This document shows positions 12,501 through 23,325 of a stretch of 64,000 nucleotides of DNA, in pieces (position 1 is the stretch's first letter; each line of letters begins with the position of its first letter). The notes below the pieces were generated by a model, which saw nothing but the letters and a program-made list of their open reading frames with translations, searched no databases and was not told the DNA's origin. A program made the translations under genes and the position numbers. The stretch is from Chromobotia macracanthus (lineage: Eukaryota; Chordata; Actinopteri; Cypriniformes; Botiidae): positions 1,658,501 through 1,722,500 of the forward strand of contig JAZGTH010000099.1 of assembly GCA_036877525.1 (NCBI GenBank), written 5' to 3'.

Positions 12501-15500
12501 ATCATTTTGCTATCATTTTTCCTATGATGTCTATCTAGAATGCTGTTTAGGCTTTTGGAACACAGCATCTTTGTCTTAAATCCGAGTTCAGTAACAGATA
12601 CCGTGTTTTTGCCGTGTCCAGTGGAGCTGCTGCATCCTGCCAAACATGGGGAGGTGTATGTGATGCCACTGTCTGAACATACTGGATCCCATTCACTCAC
12701 AGAGCAGGAACAGCCCCGGTTACACTCAGTTACCAGTGAGTGCTCCTCATACAATATGGAGGCAGTCCTGAGGAGGAAGTCCTGGATTGGTGAGTGTTTC
12801 AACAGTGTTTATTAAGAAATGTATACAAAATCTTTACCCATTGTAGGACACAGTGAGTCCGGCCACACGCACATTGTCACACTTTGTGCCAAAGTGGAGG
12901 AAGAGCAGAAGGTAGGCCGTGAAGCAGGTGATGACGGAGAACTGCACACCCGCCACCACACTCAGCTTGTACCTCTTCATTAGTAAACCGCCTAAGAATA
13001 TTCCCACAGCGATCACGGGAAGGTTCAAGATACCTGTGGGACACAACATGCTTTAAATCAATCAGTGTCACCCTGACATGCTGCTGTGAGGCTAGATGCT
13101 GAGTGGTATTATGTAACTCATTCTGTTACCGGTTGTCTCACTGCTGTATGCAATGCGTTATCACTGTCATTCCTGAAGGAATAATTAGGGCTGGACACAA
13201 AGGCCAATCCTTTAATACAATTACTCTAAAACAATCAAATACCAGGGTAGTAAGAACTGTGTTATCACATTTGGTCACCAGACTAAGACCTTACATGAAA
13301 GTCTTACCAATAAGGAAATTAGCTCTGGCTGTAGACTGACCAAACTGTTGCTCCATGTATTTGGCATTGAAGGTGAACATGCCAATGAAAAAGCTGAACT
13401 TCAGAGTAACCTGACACAGCAGCAGGAAGTACACAGGAGTGCCGAGGAGTCTTTTCAGAGATGGCAAGAACCCTTCACATCCATAACATTAACACCATGG
13501 AACAGAGAAAAAAGAAGCATACGGTTTAGCTTACATGGTAATGTTCAGCTTAACTTTAACTTGAAACAAACTCTAAACAGATAAAGTTACAGAACTCCAA
13601 ACCTGTATGCTCTTATTTTTAGTGGAACACAAAAGAAAAAAATAGGAAACTTCATGCTTCATTCATATAATGGCCATCCGTATTAGGTACAGGTAGTTAG
13701 ATTTAAACTGATGAGTTGCATTTGGTTTCACTAAATCTGGCATGAAGCATCCACATCAGAGAGAAAGATTTTCAGTGGATAATGACACAAAAGCTGTTGT
13801 ATGGCAAATAGTACAGCACATGAGCTGTGTGGACCAGTTTACCAGCCACTGATCACTATGTGCTAGATTTTGTGTTGTTAAAGTTACATAATACATAATA
13901 TAATACATATATTATGTAACTTATATATAATAACATAAGTTACATAATATAATAAGTATTTTCTAAAAGGAAGTTGCCTTTTGCAATGTTGGCCAGTTTT
14001 ATTCCGTGCGTGGCGTTGTCCTGATCCACGTTAGAGTTTTCCGTCTCTTTCTCCTCCCCTTCTTTGGTTAAAGATCTGGGCAAGAACCAAAATGGAACAC
14101 CAGCCAGCAGCAAGAAGACAGATGACACAAAGAAGCCGAGCCACCAAGCGCCTACCCAGCGTGCATCTTTTGAAGTGATTGTCACATTATCTGCAGGAAA
14201 TGCAAGAAAAGCATTCAACATAATACAAACAATCAAACATTTAATTATTCCTGAACTTTCAAGAAATCATATTTTCCTGAAAACTCAGAGCAGAGGTGAA
14301 TTCATGCCTATTTATAGAGCACTATTTATAGACCTTAAAAGACACCTGCACTAAACATCAGCAGCTACTTTAGGAAGCCATATATATATAAATGAGTGAA
14401 TGAATGAATAGAGGTACTCTGAATTGGAGTGTGTTAAAAACAAGTGTGGGGGGAATGTAAATAAGATAACAAGAGTTTAGAAAGTGCATGTCTCACTCTG
14501 AGACAGTAATAAGCATGTACACTCTATCAACTGTTTATTATTATTCTATGGTTGTCGGGTTGCGTGAGCATTTTTAAAACAAAATAATTGAACTAATTGA
14601 CTGAACTTGACGAGGACAATATAAGTTTAAAGAGCATGAAATACTGATGACGACTGATAAAGACAGAAGTCTTTGTTTGACAGTTAAAGCATGATATTTT
14701 ACATTTAGACAGAATCGGTTTCATTCTATATAACAGTGCAGAATAGAGACAAACAAAACTGACTGTTAATCAGATAAAAATAAACATTTAACAGTTCATT
14801 TTATTTAAAAAAAATTGTTTTGTTACGCAACAATTTTCGCCAAATTTATTTTACTGTAAAATTATACAGTAATTATGTATATTACTGTCTTTTCTGTCTG
14901 CTGAGATCTGGTGGATGTGTTGTCAGCTTTAACAGAAATGTTTTTTGATTAGACAAATTGTTTTGAGTGCTTACCAACACTGACAAATCCAATATCCACG
15001 TAAAGTTTGGCACAAATGGAGCCCAGCAGGAACCCAAGCATGGGACCCAGCAATGTGATAGTGTGAAGACATGCTAAACATCAGGATATCAGCAAGTTTA
15101 TTTAAACCGTTTGGCAGAAAATAATAATTTCCATGTATATCTACATATTTTCACTAACCAATGTAAAATGCTGAGTTTTCTGCTTTTGCAAAATCATCAA
15201 TGTAAGAGATGCCGAGAGGTGTGACTGGTGACTCTCCGATTCCTCTGAGAGCATTTCCCAAGAACACATAAATCCACATACTAGATCCAGAATCCTTCAC
15301 ACATTCTAGAATAAAAGTTTAAATAATAGAAACTCATAGAATCTCATTAAACCTGTCAAAAACAATAACCTGGATAATAATCCAGCAAAATCAAAAAATT
15401 TCAAGAAAACAAAACCTAACCCTAACATTTTCTTCACATATGGCAGGGAACTGTGCAAACTATATTATATATAATATAATAATAATAAGCCTAACATAGG

Positions 15501-17190
15501 TTATATTATTGTCAGGGTCCTGGCTTCATGTCTTGAGTTTCTCCTAGATTCTCTTGCCAGGATCCTGACATCCCTGTGTTTGTGTCAGAGCATGCTGTGT
15601 GGATCCTGACTCAGTCCTAGTCTTGGTTCTTGTTTCTTGGAGTCAGGATCTAGACTCATGCTCTGCGTCTTTGTGATCTGTGGAAGCACATGGCCATTGT
15701 TTGGTTACTTATGCTCTCCTGTCACATGTCATGACCCCGCCCCCTCATTTCTTCATTAATCCTGTCATTGGTTTATTCCCCCCACCTGTCTGCCCTTGTT
15801 ACCTGCCTCTGTCTTATTTAATGCCCGTGTTTGCTGTCTTCTGTTGGTTTGTTAGATGTCGAGTGTTATTTGTCAGTTGTCTGATTTCATGTCAGTTTTC
15901 TGGTTTTGGATCAGTCTGTTTATGGCTTTTGTTTTTCCCCCCTTGAGGGATTTTTGTTTAAATAAAGTTATGCTTTGTCAAGCTGTTCTGCGATTGGGTT
16001 CTTCCCTCTCCTGTTCCTGATAGTTCTTTACATACAAAATCTATTTTGTTCTTTTGATTTTAGGGTTCAGCATGACTTGAACGTTTATTTTTTTTAAATC
16101 ATGGTGATATTGCAGTACCTGTTCCAGTGATGTTGGAGGACTTGATGTTTACATCTGAGGAATGTCTCTGAACACTGGGATACTGACATGGGGCTATACT
16201 GAGTGTTTTGTTAACTGAGTCTTGTATTACTGTGTCATATGTGTACCTGTGAAATGAAAAACCAACAGAGTTAAACACTGTAGCAAATTATAACCATTTA
16301 AAGCCACAGAGTGAAGATAACATGTTTGTTTAAATGCAAGCACCGGCCCATGAAGAAGTGTGGCAATCCCATAAGAGCTGATCCAATGGCCATGAGGAAA
16401 CAGCCTATCCCTATAAGCCGTGGTCTGTGCAGCGCTGCCCCAAAGTGACTGACCAGGGCCAGAAAGAGCAAATTACCTACAGTAAAACATTAAGAGAACT
16501 GTCAGTTAGTTTCTACATAACTTATTACCTTTATTCTTACACAATATGTCAAAAAATAGCAGTAACTCACACAACAAAACCATTTTAACAGCAGCAGGCC
16601 AGTCGTATCATTAACTTATTTTATGCATTTGAATTTTTTAACGCAAAATGGCTTCTAGGAACAAAGTTTGTGTGCACCCTGGGAGTGAACCTGTGACTTT
16701 TCTGTTGTCACCACTGTGCTCTGCCAGTGCTCTCATACAAACCTATCTCAAACCCCCCATCAATGAGGCCAACGACAGAGCTGGCAAGATCAAATCTCCT
16801 CTCAATCTGAGTGATGCTGCTCTTCATGTAGCCTCCACACAGAGCTTTGGAGAAGTAGGCGAAGGAGAGGGCAACAATGAAAATCTGGAAGAAGAGTTAC
16901 AGTAAAACGAGAGCCAGTGAAAATCTCAGACAAGTGAAAAATACGCAAGACAATAATTAAAACAAACAAACAAACAAACAAACAATAAATAAGAGCCCTT
17001 ACAGACTGCTTTGCAAAAAAATGTGCATTATAAAAGTAGTAAAACTGAATAGTCTCTGATTTGAAGAATGCTGCACCCAGTAAAGTACCTTCAGACTGGT
17101 GCAACAAGGCTTTTTTGGGGTCTCTGTTTCTGGAATGTAAAAGGTTTGTTGGATGGTCGGCTTAGCACAGTCCTCTGCAGTTGACTGCAT
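9574..17190 (-). CDS. Solute carrier organic anion transporter, OATP1/Slco1 family, copy A
   Basis: Twelve-helix plasma-membrane transporter for organic anions such as steroid conjugates, thyroid hormones and bile salts (family knowledge). Coding exons 5' to 3': 17089-17190, 16743-16884, 16344-16476, 16119-16246, 15159-15305, 14975-15073, 13978-14190, 13308-13472, 12838-13033, 12602-12767, 12081-12265, 11639-11703, 11387-11504, 9574-9856; all phases agree, 2142 bp, about 713 aa. The OATP signature DARWVGAWWLGF is in exon 7; a Kazal-type Cys-rich loop (CSCSVSEWDPVC, then SPCLAGC) is in exons 10-11; exon 12 has SPELKSLALG and exon 13 ITAPVYYGALID. Met1 (34-residue exon ending CCTSLK) follows an acceptor at 17206, so the 5' UTR is spliced; a strong donor (AAG/GTAAGT) at about 18121 may end a non-coding first exon. 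Oddities: intron 7 starts with GC, and intron 13 is a minisatellite. Likely a fish slco1d/e/f-type gene; exact orthology not determined. Confidence 0.93.
9942..11386. repeat. CA-rich minisatellite filling the last intron of Slco1 copy A
   Basis: About 1.45 kb of short units combining (CA)n with CCTGAACACTCATA or CCTGAACACAAATA variants; roughly 60 CCTGAACA occurrences by hand count. It occupies nearly all of the 1530-bp intron between exons 13 and 14. On the gene strand each unit reads TTCAGGTGTGTG. The apparent long Cys/Val-rich reading frames through it are repeat artefacts, not proteins. Confidence 0.95.
13570..13720. repeat. Possible degraded foldback-element fragment in a Slco1 copy A intron
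   Basis: Contains the motifs CCAAACCTGTATG and TGGAACACAAAAGAA that sit in the arms of the palindromic element seen elsewhere in the window. Termini cannot be recognised, so this is a weak call. Confidence 0.3.
15510..16022 (+). mobile_element. Old solo LTR (Ty3/gypsy type)
   Basis: Starts TGTCAGGGTCCTGGC and ends near CTGTTCCTGATA, close to an expected inverted end CCTGACA with one change. It has an AATAAAG signal at 15961 followed by GCGATTGGGTTCTTCC, the usual 3' part of a class of fish gypsy LTRs. No internal region or second LTR is present. It lies in intron 4 of Slco1 copy A, antisense to the gene. No target duplication is evident, consistent with age. Confidence 0.5.
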
Positions 17191-17205
17191 TTTGCTGTCA
17201 CAGTA

Positions 17206-18658
17206 CTGCCAATAAATGTAAAAAAAATCTTTTAAAATGTTTTAAACCCGAACTAACCAGACTGGCGTCTGAGTGTTAACAGTTTTATTTTTAATTCATG
17301 AATAGAAGGAGTGTATCATGATTACTATAACTTTTTATATGATTTTTAATAATTTATCTCTGTGTTCTGGATGTATCTTTTATGTGTCTGTTGGTTTATT
17401 TAGTACATCATGTACTGCAGTGCTCTGTAACCTTTCTGACTGTCTGAAAACAACATGTTTGGACAGCTGTAGTACAATAAGCAATGAACAGTATTTAAAG
17501 GAGTAGCACTCACACATTTAAAGGAGTAGCATGAACATAAGAGACAATGTGACAAAAGTGAGAAAAGATTGTGTGACAAGAATAACAATGCCAACATCAT
17601 TTGCCATCTTCACTTCAGAGAAACACAAACTGAGATCTTCAACAGAATGATAAGATCTGAGAGTCTTGGTATCAATTCATATTAATAGTTTGATAAAGAG
17701 CAGCTTCAACATTTCTCAAAAGTTCCTCTGTGTGTTCAGCAGAAGAAAGAAATCCAGAACAAAATGAAGGGAGTAAATGATGACAGACTTTTCTTTTTTG
17801 ACAAAACTGTCCTCTTAAGGAGGAAATAAGCAAATGTTCAATGATTTTAATCAATCACATTTTAATCAAATATCTATACAGTGTAAAACAACACTCAAAA
17901 TATGTAAACACTATATATTATGTAAACACATATATTAAACACTGTAATATAACAAACATTCAAAAATGTTTGTTATATTACAAAACAAACTGATTGAACA
18001 AAGAAGCTTAAAGGATTTCAAATCCAAAGGACCAATGTTTCAAAATTTCACATACTCACACAGACATAAACTTTCTACCAGTATAAAGATAAAAAATGGT
18101 TTATAAAGTTTAAAACTTACCTTATAATTATTTAAATGTAGTTTCTGAAACAAGATCGATGTTTCTGATCTGATTACAAATCGTGCAGCAGGCAAAGGCC
18201 AGCTTCTATTCTATTGCCCCATCTTCACAATAGTTAGTTAACATCTTATGAAAAATCTGTAAGAAATAACACAAAATCTGAAAAACAAATGAAATCACAA
18301 CATTATTTTTAAGGAAAAGCCTTGTGAAAGAGCTTTTTCATGAGTTACTTTCCTAATCCTCTCAGATTAACCACCCCCTCCCAGTAAGAAAGCTTGCAGA
18401 CAGCCATTCACTGAGTGAAGGCAAAATTAAAGTCAGGAATTCTGGGAAAACAAAAGGACAGAAAGAAACAAATCATGTGCTAAAGTGTGCTGTACCTGAC
18501 ATGGGGCACAGGGAGAATTCTCGCCAATGAAGAGCCGATGTGCTTCTCTGCCTTATCCTGTGCTTTACTCTCAAAACAAGACCACACAAAAGCTGCTCCA
18601 CATTTCTATTCCAGAAACGCGTCAGCTCAGGAGGACACCGACAGCCCAGCACATGCTG
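17206..18658. other. 5' region of Slco1 copy A
   Basis: Holds the spliced 5' UTR and promoter of the minus-strand Slco1 copy A: acceptor TTGGCAG at 17206-17212 just before the ATG exon and a strong donor at about 18121. A half copy of the foldback repeat lies at 17690-17825. No TATA box or other promoter element could be assigned with confidence. The LTR retrotransposon begins at 18664, about 1.5 kb upstream of the start codon. Confidence 0.45.
17690..17825 (-). mobile_element. Half copy of the foldback repeat
   Basis: Read on the minus strand it carries AGTCTGTCATCATTTACTC and TTCTTCTGCTGAACACA, matching the left arm of the element at 52448. The second arm is missing. Confidence 0.45.
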
Positions 18659-18663
18659 CTGAA

Positions 18664-19031
18664 TGTAACATCACGCCAGCAGAGGGAGCCCTCACCGGAA
18701 TACTGACTGCTCATGCTCCCTCTGCTGAACTCTGAACTTACTTCCTGTTTGGCATCTATATAAACCTTGCTGCCACATGGCCATGTTGCGAAGTATTGCC
18801 AGCTTAACACCTGACTACTAAGCATTCTCTTTTACTGCCTGCTTACCTGTGATTTACCTATTGTTTGGTTCTCGTTTTCTGATTTTTGCCTAGCCCCTTT
18901 GTTTGACACCTGGATTGGACTGTCTATGTTTATTACGACCCTTTGCCTGTACTTTCGACTTTGATTATGGATAACCCCAATAAACATCCGCAACTGGATC
19001 CTGCTTCAGTTTCTGCCTCAGCCCCCTTACA
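18664..19031 (+). repeat. 5' LTR
   Basis: 368 bp, identical by line-by-line comparison to 23283-23650. It contains the TATA box TATATAAA (18757-18764), the likely transcription start near 18788, the gag start codon at 18967 and the AATAAA signal at 18979-18984. Confidence 0.97.
18757..18764 (+). promoter_or_regulatory. LTR TATA box
   Basis: TATATAAA, 31 bp upstream of the GCGAAGTATT segment (18788-18797) that is complementary to the primer binding site. That spacing is what is expected between a TATA box and a transcript 5' end. Confidence 0.75.
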
Positions 19032-19930
19032 GAATACTTCGCCTACCCTCAATCCAGCGGATGTTTCCACAGCTGCAAGCTGCATTTGTCTACCAGGGAG
19101 AACTATTACGCAGCTACCACGAACAGCTAGTTAACTTACAGGCATCGAATGAACTACTGCTCCAGCGACTTTGCTCTCCTCCTTCCACCATGTCGAGCAC
19201 GGTAAGACTTGCTCTTCCCGATAAGTTTGATGGTTCTGCAGAACGGTGTAAAGGGTTCATTCGACAAGTACGCACTTATTTGGAATCGTTGGGGGATCAG
19301 TCTCATGCTAGTTCTGAGCAATGCTCTTTTATCATGTCACTATTATCTGGCAAGGCTATTGATTGGGCTGCTGCGTTTGGGAGACGGACGAACAGTTTAG
19401 ATCTTCACCTGAGTATTTTTTGCAACAACTCCGAGAAGTATTTGAATATCCTGCTGGGGGTCGGGATGTTTCGTCTCGTCTTTTACACCTTTCTCAAGGC
19501 TCACATAGTGCAGCAGAGCACGCAGTCGAATTCAGGACTCTTGCAGCTCAGAGTGGATGGAATGATGCTGCACTTAAAGGGGTGTTTCGGGAAAGCCTAT
19601 GTCCCCAATTGCAGTTGGAGATGGCATGTCGAGGTGAGGAATCTTCTTTCAATGACTTTGTTAACATGACTGTTAAGATTGATAATTTGCTCAGGAACTC
19701 ACCTAAACCCAAGCAAGCGCATGCATCCCACCTTATGTCACGACCTGCACTTCGGAATCCTGAGGCACCATGTGTTACCGAGCCCATGCAAGTAGGGATC
19801 TACCAGACTGTCTGAGGACGAGCGTAGACGAAGGTTCATCAACAACCTCTGCTTTTATTGTGGTGAACCAGGTCATCATAAGTCACAGTGTCCTCAAAAG
19901 ACCCGGAGGTCCCTCACAGCACAAGACCGG
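18967..19930 (+). pseudogene. gag region of the retrotransposon, frameshifted
   Basis: The start codon at 18967 lies inside the 5' LTR. The reading frame continues through a proline-rich N-terminus, a coiled or helical segment, the capsid-like region around 19200-19700 and a CCHC zinc knuckle (CFYC, then H, then C) at 19850-19891. The frame changes near 19060, 19383 and 19796, each at a short T or G run. Gag binds and packages the element RNA. No intact full-length product can be made from this copy as read. Confidence 0.85.
19033..19042 (+). promoter_or_regulatory. Primer binding site, self-priming type
   Basis: AATACTTCGC, one base after the 5' LTR end. It is the exact reverse complement of LTR bases 18788-18797 (GCGAAGTATT), the predicted first bases of the element's own RNA. 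It does not start with the TGG expected of a tRNA-primed site. Self-priming is established for Tf1 of fission yeast and proposed for fish sushi elements. Confidence 0.75.
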
Positions 19931-20440
19931 GTGAATGTGGACACCTTTTCACAAAATCCATCTAAAGTCTTCACATTACCCGTACAGATTTCTACCGAAA
20001 GTGGTTCTTTTATGTTGACAGCATTAGTAGATTCCGGCGCCGCTCTCAACCTCATCAACTCGGACATCGCCCGGAAACATCAACTACCCACCATTCCATG
20101 CTTTCCACCTATCAGTATTACGGCTGTCAATAACCAACCCATCAAAGGAGGAGTTCTGGAACAGACCCGATCACTGAAAATGCAAATTGGGGTTTTTCAT
20201 GAAGAGAACATCTCTCTATATCTGATCGACTCACCCAAATATGAAATAATTTTAGGAATGCCATGGCTAAGTTGCCCACGATCCCCACATCTCCTGGCGC
20301 ACGGGTGAGCTGACCCACTGGTCTCCATTCTGTTTTAGTCACTGTCTAACCCTTAAGCAGTCCAGTCCATGTCTGTCCACAAGCATGGGGGAGCCCTCCG
20401 AGCCTGACCCAACCAAAGATCCCCAAGGTTTATAACGAGC
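19931..20440 (+). pseudogene. Retrotransposon aspartic protease region, frameshifted
   Basis: Aspartic protease motif LVDSGAAL, preceded in frame by the zinc knuckle and followed by IILGMPWL, the usual block at the end of gypsy proteases. The frame shifts by one base in a C run near 20278 and again near 20412-20425. Protease would separate Gag from Pol enzymes. Confidence 0.85.
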
Positions 20441-20442
20441 TT

Positions 20443-21832
20443 TTGGAGGTCTTCAGCAAGGTTAAAGCCACACAGTTACCACCACATCGGCACTGGGACT
20501 GTGCTATAGACCTTCTTCCCAACATGTGTCCTCCCAAAAGCAAAGTCTACCCGCTGTCACGCCAAGAAGCACAGGCTATGGAGGACTACATCAAGGAGGC
20601 TTTGGAAGCTGGCTTTATCCGCCCTTCTACTTCTCCCGCTGCAGCCGGCTTCTTCTTCGTGGAGAAGAAGGATGGGGGTCTGCGTCCGTGCATCGACTAC
20701 AGAGGCCTCAATAATGTCACTGTTAAATTCAGGTATCCACTGCCTCTAGTCCCTTCTGCCCTAGAACAACTCAGGAAGGCCAAAATATTTACCAAACTCG
20801 ACTTGAGAAACGCTTATAACCTGATACGCATCAGGGACGGAGATGAGTGGAAGACAGCTTTTCTCACCACCAGGGGGCACTACGAATACCTGGTTATGCC
20901 CTTTGGCCTTGCCAATGCCCCAGCCGTCTTCCAATCCTTCATAAATGAAGTCTTCAAAGATGTCCTCCACAAGTATGTCATCGCATATCTTGACGACATC
21001 CTAATCTATTCCTTGAATGAAGAGGATCATGTCACTCACGTCAAGAGTGTTCTTTCCAAGCTTCTTAATCACCAACTCTATGTCAAGACTGAAAAATGTG
21101 AGTTTCATGTGAAGCAGACAACATTCCTGGGGTACAACATCAGCCACCAGGGCGTTGAAATGGATGCTTCTAAGGTAACCGCCGTCACTGAGTGGCCGCA
21201 GCCCTCCACGTTGAAAGAACTGCAGAGGTTCCTGGGCTTTGCTAACTTCTATCGACGCTTCATTAGGAACTACAGCTCTATTGCTGCACCTCTCACCTCA
21301 TTACTCAAGGGAAAACCCAAGAGGTTGTCATGGAACGCTTCCGCCAATGCAGCCTTCCAAAAGCTCAAGACCAGCTTCACGACGGCCCCCATCCTTAAAC
21401 ATCCAGATCCAGAACTCCCTTCATTGTGGAGGTCGATGCTTCTGACTGCGGGATTGGAGCCGTGCTCTCTCAACGCCACGGACAACCTCCCAAGCTTTTC
21501 CCGTGTGCCTTCTTCTCTCGGAAGCTAACCCCGCTGAGTTTAATTATGATGTGGGAAACAAAGAGCTTCTGTCAATGAAGGCTGCCATGGAAGAGTGGAG
21601 ACATTGGCTCGAGGGGGCAGCTCATCCTTTTCAAGTTATCACGGACCATAAGAACCTTGAGTATGTCAAGTCTGCTCGACGTCTGAATTCACGCCAGGCA
21701 AGATGGTCTCTGTTCTTTTCACGATTCCATTTTACAGTCACTTATCGTCCAGGCTCCAAGAATAGCAAGGCAGATGCACTATCCAGGCGCCATGATCCCC
21801 ACGACAGAACTACAATCCTGAACCCATCCTAA
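20443..21832 (+). pseudogene. Retrotransposon reverse transcriptase and RNase H, frameshifted
   Basis: Reverse transcriptase blocks are present in order: FFVEKKDGGLRPCIDYRGLN, FTKLDLRNAYN, the VMPFGLANAPAVFQ block and the catalytic YLDD at 20986-20997, followed by FLGFANFYRRFI. The RNase H part shows a DASDCGIGA-type start near 21434 in the shifted frame, TDHKNLEY, and YRPGSKNSKADALSR. RT itself (20443 to about 21417) is one open frame; shifts near 21418 and 21530 lie in C runs in the linker and RNase H. Confidence 0.92.
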
Positions 21833-23325
21833 GTCCAGCCTTGTTTGTTGCTCCGGTCAACTGGGACATAATGGAGGAAATTCACCAGGCCGTCCTCACA
21901 GAACCATCACCAACGAACTGCCCCCTTCCAAACAATATGTTCCTCAGACACTACGTCACCGGGTCATCCAGTGGGTCCACACATCACTCAGCACGGGACA
22001 TCCCGGCATTTCACGAACCCTTAAACTTGTGCAGAATTCCTTCTGGTGGCCTTCAATGACCAAAGATGTGGCCAATTATGTCAAGTCTTGCTCCATCTGT
22101 GCCCAGTCCAAGACTCCCAGGGACCTGCCGACGGGACTTCTACAGCCTCTCCCGATTCCCCAACGACCTTGGTCTCACCTCTCCATTGACTTCATCACTG
22201 ACTTACCCCTGTCTGATGGTTACACCACAATCCTGGTCATCGTCGACCGCTTCTCCAAAGCCTGTCGTCTGGTTCCATTAAAAGGATTACCTACTCCATG
22301 GAGACTGCTCAAGCCATGTTCCACCATGTCTTTCAAACTATGGTCTACCTGAAGACATTGTATCAGATCGAGGAACTCAGTTCACCTCTCAGGTTTGGAA
22401 ATCCTTTTGTAACCTGTTAGATATCAATGTGAGTTTAACCTCTGGCTATCATCCGCAGTCAAACGGTCAGGTGGAGAGGCTGAACCAAGAGATCGGCAGG
22501 TACCTGCGGACTTACTGCAGCCGCGAACAACATCGCTGGGCTGAATTTCTCCCTTGGACCGAGTATGCCCAGAACTCACTCACGCACTCCTCTACAGGAC
22601 TCACACCATTTCAATGTGTGCTGGGTTACCAGCCTCCCCTGTTCCCGTGGTCAGGAGAACCATCGTCTGTGCCTGCTGTTAACGACTGGATTCGTAATAG
22701 TGAGAGGGTGTGGGACAGTGCCCATGTACGGCTTCAACGCGCTGTGAGGAGGCAGGAGATTAACGCTAACCGCCACCGTCGCCCACACCCTCCATACCAA
22801 CCTGGACAAAGGGTCTGGCTCTCCACGAGGGATCTCAAGCTACGTCTGCCGAGCAGGAAGCTCTCTCCCAGGTATGTTGGCCCATTTAAAATCATAAGAC
22901 AGATTAATGAGGTCACTTACCAATTAGAGCTTCCTGCTGACTACCACATCTCTCCTTCTTTCCATGTGTCACTCCTCAAACCTTTCCACCGGGACGCTGA
23001 CCCCGAGGCCATATTGCAGGAGCCACCGCCACCGCTGGACATTGGCGGAACGCCGGCCTACAAGGTGAACGTCTTGCTTGACTCACGGCGAAGAGGGGGT
23101 CAGTTACAATACCTGGTGGATTGGGAGGGATACGGCCCAGAGGAGAGATCGTGGGTAGCGGCAGTGGACATTCTGGATCCTCGCTCACGGAGGAGTTTCA
23201 TCGAGCCAGACCTGACCGTCCAGCACCACGTCCACGGGGACGCTCACGTAGAGCACCTGGAGGTGCTCCTAGAGGGGGGTTCTGTAACATCACGCCAGCA
23301 GAGGGAGCCCTCACCGGAATACTGA
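21833..23325 (+). pseudogene. Retrotransposon integrase with C-terminal chromodomain, frameshifted
   Basis: The integrase zinc-binding segment ends in CSIC near 22090; the core domain has SIDFITDLP, VSDRGTQFTS and NGQVERLNQEIG, giving the D, D and E catalytic positions. The C-terminal open frame 22429-23325 contains a GPY-like segment (YVGPFKIIRQI) and a chromodomain-like YLVDWEGYGPEERSWV. Frames shift near 21815, 21880-21915, 22294 and 22340. The stop codon at 23323-23325 lies 40 bp inside the 3' LTR. Confidence 0.9.
23271..23282 (+). promoter_or_regulatory. Polypurine tract
   Basis: AGAGGGGGG immediately before the 3' LTR, the expected site for plus-strand priming in an LTR retrotransposon. 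It is also translated as part of the Pol C-terminus. Confidence 0.8.

Noticed and set aside
16648..16905. Plus-strand open frame overlapping Slco1 copy A exon 2
   Set aside because: Antisense shadow of the conserved OATP exon on the minus strand; the same holds for 31929-32180 over copy B exon 2.
18661..19031. Assembly duplication as an explanation for the identical 368-bp segments
   Set aside because: The segments have TG...CA ends, are flanked by a 5-bp target duplication and bracket a primer site, gag-pol and polypurine tract, which is exactly LTR structure.
20443..21528. Reading the reverse transcriptase frame as an intact domesticated host gene
   Set aside because: It ends by frameshift into non-homologous sequence at about 21418 and is embedded in a complete recent retrotransposon, so there is no sign of domestication.
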